Part shown: one piece after another, positions 17,932 to 26,074 of the stretch
How positions within the stretch are numbered: position 1 is the stretch's first letter
Layout: each line of letters opens with the position of its first letter
Assembly (NCBI GenBank): GCA_964431735.1
Contig: CAYSLJ010000046.1
Span: 1-43,378, forward strand
Origin: CALARM01 sp964431735
GTDB taxonomy: Bacteria; Vulcanimicrobiota; SpSt-956; JAKJGF01
Direction: 5' to 3'
DNA length: 43,378 bases
Program-made: the position numbers and the translations under genes
The notes under the pieces: model-generated
The model's database searches: none
Told to the model about the DNA's origin: nothing
What the model saw: only the letters and a program-made list of their open reading frames with translations

Positions 17932-18051
17932 CCTATGTAAAAAAAGGGGGGTATGTAATAGAGGGAGGGTAATAAAATATTTGTCCGTGAAAACATAAAA
18001 AAAATACTCCTGCGGTGAGTGCGTTTAAAAATGAAGTGAAACTACCTGTCG

Positions 18052-18088
18052 TAAAAAAACACTATCGCGGCAGGATTGCGTTTTTTTC
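18052..18088 (+). terminator. Hairpin with flanking A/T tracts, possible terminator
   Basis: AAAAAAACACTATC (18053-18066) pairs with GGATTGCGTTTTTTT (18073-18087), with two mismatches, around GCGGCA. The T-run makes it terminator-like for + transcripts. The left arm and its flank recur at 31-48. Confidence 0.5.
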
Positions 18089-18158
18089 TTGTTTGACAGA
18101 AATATGTAATAAGAATATAATAATTAACAGGGCAGATAGATTAAAGAAGGAGATAGTT

Positions 18159-18422
18159 ATGGAAGAAATATTAAACCAGATATTATCAGAAATAAAAAAG
18201 ATAAATGAAAGACTCGGCAATGTGGAAGAAAGACTCGGCAATGTGGAAGAAAATATGAAAGAAAGATTTAATGAACTGGATAACAGAACCTTGATGTTAC
18301 AGTCAGAGATAAAAGTAGTCAACAGAAAATTAGACAGACAGTCTGCAAAACTGGATATTATTTCCAGTATACTCAAAGAACATGAATTACGACTTGAAGA
18401 TCTCGAAGGTCTAAAAGTCTGA
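18159..18422 (+). CDS. Small coiled-coil protein
   Basis: An 87-residue protein that is almost entirely predicted coiled coil, with heptads of Ile/Leu/Val separated by Lys/Glu/Asn (ILNQILSEIKKINERLGNVE...). The unit RLGNVEE is directly duplicated, with the same DNA (around 18207-18251). I use the ATG at 18159 because AAGGAGAT lies about six bases upstream; the open frame extends upstream without such a signal. It lies between the two 152-bp repeats with the nuclease-like gene, whose N-terminus is also a coiled coil. No enzymatic motif. A multimerising or tethering role is inferred. Confidence 0.75.
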   Translation: MEEILNQILSEIKKINERLGNVEERLGNVEENMKERFNELDNRTLMLQSEIKVVNRKLDRQSAKLDIISSILKEHELRLEDLEGLKV

Positions 18423-18733
18423 AAACCTGTTTACCATACAAAATTTTCATAGACCATCACAAACTTCTTGACCCTTCCTGCAGTTCCGCAAATCTATCCT
18501 CCATACGGATTATCGAAATTTCTTCCTCCTTCTGTGTTCCCGTAGCTCCAAAGTCCGGCCAGCCATTTCCCGGTTATTGAGCATATTCACCATAAATTTT
18601 TTTTTTCATTTTATGTAAAATCACCTGTCATTTTCAACTGCAATTCTATTCTAAAACAAGGGTCAAATCATTTGATCAACCTTATTATATATGCTATTAT
18701 TGTAACAGGGGAATAGAAAGGAGTTGATTTTAT
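18423..18733. other. Intergenic region with possible gene-end remnant and the next gene's promoter
   Basis: On the minus strand about 18513-18590 reads ITGKWLAGLWSYGNTEGG, then RNFDNPYGG and a stop, which resembles the C-terminus of an exported protein but has no start. This is a weak remnant call. The promoter of the nuclease-like gene lies at 18672-18700. Confidence 0.3.
18663..18700 (+). promoter_or_regulatory. Sigma70-type promoter with overlapping palindrome
   Basis: TTGATC (18672-18677), a 17-base spacer and TATTAT (18695-18700) form a good promoter, with TG just before the -10. The 13-base palindrome TCAAATCATTTGA (18663-18675) overlaps the -35, the position of a typical repressor operator. 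Confidence 0.55.
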
Positions 18734-19384
18734 ATGCCAGATGTAGTTGAAAGAGTTGATACCTTGGAGGATTTAGCGAAACAGACACAGTTAATGATAC
18801 AGAATTTATCCTATGAAGTAAGCAGAACTCAGATAACTGTAAATAATTTAGGCCTTGAAATGAGAGAGTTCAAAAATGAGATGAGAGAGTTTAAAGATGA
18901 AATGAGACAGGACAGAAAGGAAATGAAAGAAGAAAGAAAGGAAATGAATAGGAAATGGGGTAATCTTGCCAATAAATGGGGTACTATTGTAGAAGACCTG
19001 GTTTATCCTAATATAAAAAATATTGCTGAAAAATACTTTGGTTGTAAGAAAGAAGAATGTGAAGATTTTATATTAAGGAGAATGAAGAAGGGGAAAGGAA
19101 GAAAACAGAAGGAGTTTGATGTTATAGCTGTATATCCTGATAAGGTAATAGTGAATGAAATAAAAGCTTCTGCAAAGCAGGATTATGCAGAACAGTTTGT
19201 TAATTTGATAAAAGATAAAACTGTAATTTACGATTATTTTCCAGATTTTAAAGGAAAGGAAATTATCCCAGTCTTTGCTTCTTTAGAGATTCCTGAAAAT
19301 ATACTCAAATATTTGACAAAGAATAAAATCTATGGAATGGCTATGAAAGATGATACAATGGATATACTTAATCCGAATCTGTAA
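18734..19384 (+). CDS. Coiled-coil PD-(D/E)XK nuclease-like protein (DUF3782-like)
   Basis: A 216-residue protein in two parts. Residues about 8-75 are a coiled coil with repeated MREFK/DEMRQ heptads. Residues 80-216 show a PD-(D/E)XK fold pattern: Asp129 in FDVIAVYPD, then Glu142-Ile-Lys144 in VIVNEIKAS, with KWGTIVEDLVYPNI before it. This arrangement is typical of the DUF3782-type proteins, which occur in many copies in some bacterial and archaeal genomes and whose role is unclear. AAGGAGTT lies about nine bases before the ATG. The gene ends inside the second 152-bp repeat, whose first bases hold the stop codon. DNA cleavage is predicted, not shown. Confidence 0.82.
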   Translation: MPDVVERVDTLEDLAKQTQLMIQNLSYEVSRTQITVNNLGLEMREFKNEMREFKDEMRQDRKEMKEERKEMNRKWGNLANKWGTIVEDLVYPNIKNIAEKYFGCKKEECEDFILRRMKKGKGRKQKEFDVIAVYPDKVIVNEIKASAKQDYAEQFVNLIKDKTVIYDYFPDFKGKEIIPVFASLEIPENILKYLTKNKIYGMAMKDDTMDILNPNL

Positions 19385-19532
19385 AAGTGTAAAACTTACA
19401 GAGTGTAAAAATTTACACTTTTCTCTCACAAAAAATCATTTTCCCGTAGGTCTTATAAAAAATTTTCTGCCTTATACCACAGGGATTCGTGTGAGTAAAA
19501 CAGAATATTTTTTCTTGCTGGTATAAAAATTG
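19381..19532 (+). repeat. 152-bp direct repeat, copy 2
   Basis: Second copy of the repeat at 17780-17931. Here the opening hairpin is perfect: AAAAGTGTAAA (19383-19393) against TTTACACTTTT (19412-19422). The copy ends exactly where the insertion sequence begins (19533). Both copies follow the 3' end of an accessory operon. Confidence 0.85.
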
Positions 19533-21144
19533 GGCATGGTTCAACCTTATAAGTTTTAACGGCTATGCCATAAAAAAGTACATAACTCATCTGTATAAAA
19601 TAACTTTAAAGACCTAAAGATAACCTAAAATTAATATCCCAGAATTTGCAGCCAGTCTGGATGTTTCTTCCCTGTAAGCAATTCCAACCGTGTTTTTCCA
19701 ATTCTCTCCAGGAATTTATCACATCTTCTGATAACTTTCGTATTGAAGTAAAACTGTAGTAGGTTAAGAAAGTTACTCCTTCCAATACTTTTCCTCAGAA
19801 AGAAGTATGGTCTTATCAAGCTATTAACGTTTTCTACAATACTACTTGCCCTGAAGGTGTTATTTATTATCTCTTTTATTTTTGCCTGTATAGTTTTTAA
19901 ATCTCTTCCATATTTTGATAATAGTTTACCTTCCAGAACCCAGTATTTACAATTCTCTTTCCCCAGAGTAAGCTGTCTATAAAGAGCCTTTAAATCTTCT
20001 ACACTCAGGTCATAATTATTCTCCTCCTTGAACTTCATCAGGTTGTCTTCTAAAATCCTTGCAAAACACAATAACTTTTCTTTGTTATTCCTGAGATATT
20101 TAATCAGTGATGTGATTTTATCTTTCTTTTCAAATCCTTCTTTTATACTTTCTACCACATAATCATATATCCAGACCCTTTCTTCATAGGATTTTGAATA
20201 TATATCTATACTTTCATAGAACCACTGGGTTAATATCCATAAATTATCATATCCGTCTATGGCTTCCTTCACTTCACAAAGAGCGGCCTTGTATTTCTTC
20301 CCATAAGTTCTTCCTTGATTTTTCAGCAGGGATTTAATGTATTTATCTTCCAGTTCATATAACTGTTTTATTTTTACATAAGCTCGCCTTTCCAGATATT
20401 TCAATACTTTTAAGATTTCTCTTATAGTGTGGAATAAATCACTCTGGATTTTTGCTTTCCCATATATCTCCTTTACACCTTTCTCCATCCCAAGAGCTTG
20501 ATCCATTACTGCTAATTCCAGATTAAGACCTTGTTTCTCCTGCTTCTCTAATAACGCTAAACCCCAGTCATCACAACTTCTTCCGACTCCCTCTTCAAGT
20601 AAAAATATGCATGAACTCCTTAAATCCACTCCTACAAGGGCTGGAGTATTATTACTAAAAATTTCATCTAATGCTCCTTCTTTTATATTACTTAAATCCT
20701 GACTATTATTAAATATTTTAGCTTTTTCACTCGCATGGTTAATTATATTACTTATTCTACCCAGACTTATTTTATAATTAAACGCTATCTCCAGAAACTC
20801 TTTAATTCCTCTACAGGGGCTATGGCATACCAGAGCAAGGCATACAACTATTTTCTCTATAAAATTTTTATCGATTAAATTATTCTTACTCTTTTCTACT
20901 GTTTCGATATTACAATTTTTTATCTGCCATCGGACATCTATAAAATTTTCTAAATTTCCTTTTGTACTGTCTATTTTCATTGCTCTCGGCAGGCTTGATA
21001 ATTTTAGTTCTCTTAAGGTATAATTATTCATCTTATTTTTTTTCCTTAATTTTTAGATTTTCTTCTAAAATTTAAGGATTTTTTCTTTATACCTCTTTTT
21101 TACATAAAAAAAAGGATTTTTCTTCTATCAGGTTGAACCATGCC
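19533..21144 (-). mobile_element. DDE-transposase insertion sequence, about 1.6 kb
   Basis: Bounded by 15-base terminal inverted repeats GGCATGGTTCAACCT (19533-19547) and its complement at 21130-21144. It contains one transposase gene. No target-site duplication is visible: the left flank is the 152-bp repeat and the right flank is a relic of a related element. It probably inserted into that relic, and the left part was later deleted or rearranged. Confidence 0.8.
19631..21031 (-). CDS. DDE-type transposase
   Basis: A 466-residue transposase of a less common DDE family that I cannot tie to a named IS group. The N-terminal part (40-110) is helical and probably DNA-binding. Candidate catalytic acids are: Asp in LDEIFSNNTPALVGVDLRSS; Asp in LAVMDQALGMEKG, or in QSDLFH, where a transposase often has its second Asp; and Glu in SSIVENVNSLIRPYFFLRK near the end. 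The last region (SNFLNLLQFYFNTKVIRRC) is the helical tail common in such enzymes. The frame is intact from ATG to stop, so the element may be functional. The N-terminus resembles the 80-residue relic protein upstream (shared MNNY and DKNFIEK). Confidence 0.82.
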   Translation of the reverse strand: MNNYTLRELKLSSLPRAMKIDSTKGNLENFIDVRWQIKNCNIETVEKSKNNLIDKNFIEKIVVCLALVCHSPCRGIKEFLEIAFNYKISLGRISNIINHASEKAKIFNNSQDLSNIKEGALDEIFSNNTPALVGVDLRSSCIFLLEEGVGRSCDDWGLALLEKQEKQGLNLELAVMDQALGMEKGVKEIYGKAKIQSDLFHTIREILKVLKYLERRAYVKIKQLYELEDKYIKSLLKNQGRTYGKKYKAALCEVKEAIDGYDNLWILTQWFYESIDIYSKSYEERVWIYDYVVESIKEGFEKKDKITSLIKYLRNNKEKLLCFARILEDNLMKFKEENNYDLSVEDLKALYRQLTLGKENCKYWVLEGKLLSKYGRDLKTIQAKIKEIINNTFRASSIVENVNSLIRPYFFLRKSIGRSNFLNLLQFYFNTKVIRRCDKFLERIGKTRLELLTGKKHPDWLQILGY

Positions 21145-21329
21145 ACTTTCTCAATAAAATTTTTATCTTCTGGTTTTTCTTTATCCTTTCTCTTGTTTTC
21201 TTTGGTATTGCCTACTTTGGATATTATCTCTAAAGCTAATAAATCAGGCAAATTGGCCTTGCTGATATTTTTTTTTATGTAATTCGGTACTCTTGCTAAA
21301 ATTGACTCGGTTGAATTATAATTATTCAT
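21087..21329 (-). pseudogene. Truncated transposase N-terminus of a related IS
   Basis: An 80-codon frame that begins MNNY, like the intact transposase, and reaches the homologous DKNFIEKV. There it runs into the end of the intact element (AWFNLIEEKS reads through its inverted repeat). It represents the first quarter of a second, diverged transposase. Confidence 0.75.
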
Positions 21330-21440
21330 TGTAAAATCCTTAATTCTCTAGAAATTTTTTTTAATCTTAAGGATTTTTTTCTTTATCCACATTCTTTTAC
21401 CTGCTCAAAGGATATTTTTTATCTCAGAGCGAACCATGCC
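21145..21440 (-). mobile_element. Relic 5' end of a related insertion sequence
   Basis: Its outer end, read on the minus strand from 21440, is GGGCATGGTTCGCTC, matching the first 11 bases of the intact element's end. The leader that follows (...AAAAAATCCTTAAGATT...) also resembles the leader of the intact element. Only about 300 bp remain. Confidence 0.65.
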
Positions 21441-21573
21441 CAAGTTTTTTACCGTCAGGTGATATGTTGGGATATTTTATCGACTCTCTGAAAAGAACTT
21501 CTCTCGGTATAATTTCAGGCAACCCGGACAGGTTGTTATGTGGTAATTTTGAATGAAAAATATGTTGCATATT
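21441..21573. other. Short gap between IS relic and the FlhA-like gene
   Basis: It holds no gene or hairpin that I recognise. The FlhA-like gene ends at 21574. Confidence 0.3.
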
Positions 21574-24500
21574 TTATTGACTGGTGCCGAAGTCTTCCGT
21601 GCAAAGACATAATATTTCTCTGACGTGAGACGCTTCTTTCCCGGATTTTCCTTTAAAAACAAGAAGTTTCTCTAAATTTTCTTCAGAAGAAAACATTTTC
21701 AGACAGGGAAATATCTTTTCTTCCGGCAGAGAAAATATGGCAGAAGCTATATCTTCCACAGGGCGGCTCAAATACAGAGTATCAAAAATCTTACGTAAAA
21801 GATTTTTCATAAAATCAGATGGTTTATTTCTATCCTCTCTTTTTAACCATTCCAGGGATTTTCCGTATGAAATAAAGGCATGACCGTACATTTCAGCATC
21901 AAAATAACATTCTCCCTGTTCATAAAAAACAAGGGAATTGGGATTTTTCTCTCCTTTCAATCTGTATCCGCAGGCTGCAAGATAATTTTCTCCGTATTTT
22001 CTGTAGAAATCCGTATGTGATAGATAGTATCCCAGTTCAAGGGCACTCATTTTTTTCTCGTGCCAGCCATATTGTAACAGTAAACGGGAAAAGTCAATTG
22101 ATTGCTCCACATATTCATCAAAAGAGAAATATTTACCTGTATATTTCAAAAGGACAGATATCAAAAAACCGGCAATTCTGTTTTCCGGTTCTATTTTTAA
22201 TATATCAATGGCACCTGTATAATCTCCTCTGCAGATTTTTTCTCCTGCTTTCAAGATTATCCTGTCAAAAGATTTCACGTAAAGAGATAAATCAACAGAA
22301 GGTGACATAAGTTTAAAATATTTTTCATAAAATTCTTTCAATATTTCCCATGAAATTTCATAATGATATTCAGGGGGTTTATAATCGGGGAAAAGAATCT
22401 GTAAAAATACGGACACAGGTTCAGGAAGATTATGGATGATAATTGCTATTTTTTCCCTGTCTGTAAGAGATTTGATGAGTTTTTCCTTTTCATAAGTAAG
22501 ATGTAATCTGTCCGGAGCAAGCCAGGCAGGTGAAGACAGAAGTCCGTCAGGGAAGTGACATTTTCCGAGTATAACAAGACTCTTGAAAATATTAAATAAA
22601 TTTACTCTTCCGTCTTCTGTAACGGATTTTTTTATTAACGGCTGACATGTAACTTCTCTGAAAAAAGCTACTGTATCATCCGGCAGAAGTGATATAACAT
22701 GGTCATAAAGTTCGGCAGGAACTTCTTTAAAAGCTTCTGCAATTTCATTAATATCTGCAAAATCAAGAGCAGTAAGCCAGGCTTTCTTATTGAAAAACCT
22801 GAGATCGGAAAAAGCTGTATCAAGACAGTTGTGTCTCTTTGAAAGAAAAGAAGAAAAATCAAAATCTTTAATTATTCCTGCAAGAACAGAATAATCTACC
22901 TGAGAGAGAGCTCCTTTTAAGACAGGTTCTTTTAATTTATTCTGCCATATAAAATAAAGTTTTGCCAGAGCCATGTTTTTTTCATCTATACATATGAGTT
23001 TTTCCAGAGCTTTTTCTGCTATTAAAGCCGTATCTCTGTTCTTCTGCCAGAGATCCCCCGTAACTTCAAGAACAGGTTCTATATTTAAAAGACTGCCTCC
23101 CCTTTTCAAAATATATTGAAATATTTTCCACATACTGTCTGCAGGTATTCTGAATGAGTCAAGTTTCTCAACACGGGCGGGACAATTTACCCTGGCACGG
23201 CCGAGTATATCATCTGCCTGATTTATATCAAGAAAGAAATGGGATTTTTTATATATTATTTCTTTAATATCATTTATAAATTTCCCGGCAGATACAAAGG
23301 GTTCGTTCTTTTTTACGGTAAAGCCTTTGAGAGAAATCGAATAATCCTTTGAAGATATATGTTCCGAAAAAACTATGTCAGATAAAACCAGACCTCTTTT
23401 CGCCATAAATTCTGTTTTTAAATCATAAAGATATTTTTTTAATTCATTGCTTTTTATGTTATCTAATGCCATATGTACTTCCAGAGGAGGAGGTAAGAGA
23501 TATTTGACATATGGTCTGCCGGACATTTCAGGTAAAAAACCTGTGAATTTTTTATCATAATATTTAAAACAACATTCTTTCAAATCATATTCGGAAACAT
23601 TCAATTCTCTGAGAGGAAAAATATTGAGTAAAAAAGGATTTTCTCCGAGTCCTTCCATGATTTTTTCATAAAATCTGTTGTAATCATTTTTATGTTTCCC
23701 AATTATTCCTTCAATTATGAAGGTCCAGGAAGAAGAATACATATTCTTTAACAGTGAAATTTCTTTTTCGGCTTTATCTATATCATCTTTTAAAATCATG
23801 GAGAATATATTGAGAAACATATCACATTTTTTCCAGATAAGACTGTCTTTACTTTCAGTGATCTCCCTTATACCCTCTGTTGAAAGCACTTTTATCCATG
23901 GAAGTCTTTCTGTCATATGCCTGAAAAGAGGAGCGCAGTCAAAAGGCAATAAAACAAACAAATATTCATCTGCAGAAAAAGTATCCTTTATTTCCCATAT
24001 TATTCTGCGAAATTTTCGCTGAACTTCATCGTCTGTTGATATATCAGGTTGAACATAAGTTATATCTTTGAGGAGATAATGTTCTTCCACGAGTTCTATT
24101 CCGGGGTCAACATATTCTCTGCTTAACATATGCACCGACGGGATTTTACCTGCTATGAGTTTCCTTATATGAGGCCTTATATCTCTTCCTGTAACAAGTA
24201 CGGCTTCATGTTTATTTATTCCCATAAGAACAGAGAAATTTTCTATATAAGAAAGTAAAAATTTCTTCGTTTCTTCCGGCATCTTTTCCTCAAAAAGATT
24301 ATCCCAGAGAGACAGTTTTTTCAACTCTTCTTCAATGTCAGAAGGCAAGGTAAAACAATGAAGTTTTTTTCCTTCCGTATATTTATAACAGGAAAGAGGA
24401 GTAAAATGGTTTATTATATATTCCGTAATTACGTCACTGTCATCCGTTCTTGGCCATAACTGCAGTATTTCCGACAGAATCGATACAAGATCCCTTATAT

Positions 24501-25398
24501 TAACCCCTTCGCACATGACGTTTCTTAAAACAGAAACTATAGTTTTCCCGGGAATATTTAACTCTTTAAGTCTTTTTATCAACAGAGGATGGGATTTATT
24601 GATTTCCTGAAGACATGACGAGAGATAATCTTCATTTATAAACACATAAAGATTTTTATCAATCACATCAATGATATGAGCAAGCAAAAGCTCTTCTGCC
24701 TTTAAAACCATACCGCCCTGTTCAAGTATTTTATTTCCTTCTTCATCTTTAATCCATACAGAAGCAGTCCCATAAACTGGCTCAAAAAAATGTTCTCCTT
24801 CCAGAAGTCTTATATATTCATCTGAACCGGCTGCCAGAAGCTTGTTTCCCATGAGCCTTCCTCTGTTATGTCCCGGCTCTATAATATACTGCCGGGGGTG
24901 GAGTTGAGGTAAAACAGATACAGACAGTTCAGGAATTATGACGCCTTTTTCTTCAAAAACACTTCTTCTCAAACCTTCTACGGCTTTGTTTATAAAAGGA
25001 ACAAGCCATGTGAGTCCCACCCCTGTTTGTAAAGCAAAATGTTCCCGAAACGGAATATCTTCTGAAAAAACATCTCTTTTAATCTCTTTGATATAATAAT
25101 TATAAAAGAAATATTCAATTATATCTTTTTCCCTGCAACAGAGATTATCTTTATAATATCTCTTGAGTTCGGAAGAGGTAAAATAGAGATTCATAATCGA
25201 CAGAACCGGTATTGAAACCTCTTCAGGAAGGGACTTAAAGAGTATCAACAGTTCATCGTTTTTTAAACATGTCACTTCTTTTCCGGATGTTCCCGGAAAA
25301 TATTTTTCCATATAAGATTTTAAATCAAAGTTTAACTCTCTTATCCAGTAAGATACTTCATACAGTAGATTTTCTATATTTTTTTCATGTAACAGCAT
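21574..25398 (-). CDS. Large soluble protein with an FlhA/SctV cytoplasmic (FHIPEP) module
   Basis: A 1274-residue protein with no signal peptide and no evident transmembrane segment. Residues about 118-440 match the cytoplasmic domain of the flagellar/type III export gate FlhA/SctV in order: LQTGVGLTWLVPFIN; a helix ending EEKGVIIPEL; the EPVYGTASVWI region; AHIIDVIDKNL; SHPLLIKRLKELNIPGKTI; VLRNVMCEGVNIRDLVSILS; LQLWPRTDDSDVITEYI; and HEAVLVTGRDIRPHIRKLI. The membrane half of FlhA is absent. A second degenerate module follows: an end-like piece near 478-512 (FVLLPFDCAPLFRHMTERLP) and residues 635-800, including CPARVEKLDSFRIPADSM and GGSLLNIEPVLEVTGDLW. Residues 800-1274 are helical, partly TPR-like. 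No other export-apparatus gene is in the window. Function unknown; a docking or regulatory role is inference. Confidence 0.85.
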   Translation of the reverse strand: MLLHEKNIENLLYEVSYWIRELNFDLKSYMEKYFPGTSGKEVTCLKNDELLILFKSLPEEVSIPVLSIMNLYFTSSELKRYYKDNLCCREKDIIEYFFYNYYIKEIKRDVFSEDIPFREHFALQTGVGLTWLVPFINKAVEGLRRSVFEEKGVIIPELSVSVLPQLHPRQYIIEPGHNRGRLMGNKLLAAGSDEYIRLLEGEHFFEPVYGTASVWIKDEEGNKILEQGGMVLKAEELLLAHIIDVIDKNLYVFINEDYLSSCLQEINKSHPLLIKRLKELNIPGKTIVSVLRNVMCEGVNIRDLVSILSEILQLWPRTDDSDVITEYIINHFTPLSCYKYTEGKKLHCFTLPSDIEEELKKLSLWDNLFEEKMPEETKKFLLSYIENFSVLMGINKHEAVLVTGRDIRPHIRKLIAGKIPSVHMLSREYVDPGIELVEEHYLLKDITYVQPDISTDDEVQRKFRRIIWEIKDTFSADEYLFVLLPFDCAPLFRHMTERLPWIKVLSTEGIREITESKDSLIWKKCDMFLNIFSMILKDDIDKAEKEISLLKNMYSSSWTFIIEGIIGKHKNDYNRFYEKIMEGLGENPFLLNIFPLRELNVSEYDLKECCFKYYDKKFTGFLPEMSGRPYVKYLLPPPLEVHMALDNIKSNELKKYLYDLKTEFMAKRGLVLSDIVFSEHISSKDYSISLKGFTVKKNEPFVSAGKFINDIKEIIYKKSHFFLDINQADDILGRARVNCPARVEKLDSFRIPADSMWKIFQYILKRGGSLLNIEPVLEVTGDLWQKNRDTALIAEKALEKLICIDEKNMALAKLYFIWQNKLKEPVLKGALSQVDYSVLAGIIKDFDFSSFLSKRHNCLDTAFSDLRFFNKKAWLTALDFADINEIAEAFKEVPAELYDHVISLLPDDTVAFFREVTCQPLIKKSVTEDGRVNLFNIFKSLVILGKCHFPDGLLSSPAWLAPDRLHLTYEKEKLIKSLTDREKIAIIIHNLPEPVSVFLQILFPDYKPPEYHYEISWEILKEFYEKYFKLMSPSVDLSLYVKSFDRIILKAGEKICRGDYTGAIDILKIEPENRIAGFLISVLLKYTGKYFSFDEYVEQSIDFSRLLLQYGWHEKKMSALELGYYLSHTDFYRKYGENYLAACGYRLKGEKNPNSLVFYEQGECYFDAEMYGHAFISYGKSLEWLKREDRNKPSDFMKNLLRKIFDTLYLSRPVEDIASAIFSLPEEKIFPCLKMFSSEENLEKLLVFKGKSGKEASHVREILCLCTEDFGTSQ

Positions 25399-25412
25399 AC
25401 CGGGAAAAGCCT

Positions 25413-25436
25413 TTCAATTTTCTTTTTTGTATTATA
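25413..25436 (-). promoter_or_regulatory. Candidate -10 and binding site of the FlhA-like gene
   Basis: On the minus strand TATAAT lies at 25431-25436, about 33 bases before the ATG, and GAAAGG sits about ten bases before it. The -35 (TTCCCA at a 17-base spacing) is poor. Confidence 0.4.
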
Positions 25437-25478
25437 ATTTAAAAGGAGATTTTTGGGAAGATCTTTAATATTTATATG

Positions 25479-25538
25479 AGAATCATAACGCGTGACGGGA
25501 GGAAAACTTTTATTATATGCTTATGGTCAGGTCAGTAA
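25479..25538 (+). mobile_element. Half of a type-A element
   Basis: Heptamer core (CATAACGCGTGACGGGAGG) followed by the right arm, ending GCTTATGGTCAGGTCAGTAA. The left arm is missing. The next full element starts at the following base, so the two are tandem. Confidence 0.7.
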
Positions 25539-25635
25539 TTACTGAGGTGAGCATAAATATATGCTCTCGTGACGCGTAACGCGTAACGCGTGACGGGAGG
25601 AAGACCTTTATTAAAGGCTTATGCTCAGGTCAGTA
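25539..25635 (+). mobile_element. Complete type-A MITE-like element, 97 bp
   Basis: The left end TTACTGAGGTGAGCATAAAT and right end TTATGCTCAGGTCAGTA form terminal inverted repeats. The core is TGCTCTCGTGACG, (CGTAACG)n, then CGTGACGGGAGGAAGACC. No coding capacity. It lies between the FlhA-like gene and the ABM-protein gene, which are divergent. Confidence 0.8.
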
Positions 25636-25681
25636 GAGTGAAAAGTGATGGGGGTCGGGTGATGGAGGAAAGGAGAACTTT

Positions 25682-25990
25682 ATGTCAAATTTAGTAGAGA
25701 TAGTTATATTCGATGTCAAGCGTGGAAAAGAAAAAGATTTTGAAGAAGCGGGGAAAATATTTGCCGAATTTATAAACAAACAGGAAGGATATGTAAAGAG
25801 ATGGTATTTCAGGGAGAAATTCCAGTCAGGACGATATATCCACTGTACTGAATACAGCAGCAGAGAAAGCGGCGAAAATATCATAGAAAAATATAAACAG
25901 GAAGTAGGGCTTGAAAAATTCAATAGTTTTTTTGCCATGCTCAGAAGGATGCCTGTCATAGAATGGCATGAAATCTGGCTTGAAGACTAA
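25682..25990 (+). CDS. ABM-superfamily (antibiotic biosynthesis monooxygenase-like) protein
   Basis: A 102-residue small alpha/beta protein of the dimeric ferredoxin-like ABM superfamily (PF03992 type). It opens with a strand, LVEIVIFDVKRGKEKDFEEA; then comes a helix (IFAEFINKQEGY) and the strands WYFREKF and YIHCTEYSS, with a final EWHEIW strand. Members include heme-degrading and quinol monooxygenases and many of unknown role. No catalytic residue can be named here. AAGGAGAAC lies seven bases before the ATG. It is followed at 84 bases by the GNAT gene. Confidence 0.75.
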   Translation: MSNLVEIVIFDVKRGKEKDFEEAGKIFAEFINKQEGYVKRWYFREKFQSGRYIHCTEYSSRESGENIIEKYKQEVGLEKFNSFFAMLRRMPVIEWHEIWLED

Positions 25991-26074
25991 AGATTTGTAT
26001 ACATAACAGGCTATGTTTCCTCCCGTAACTGGCTACGATAATCATAGTACAGAAAAAGCGGTGAGTAAAATATT

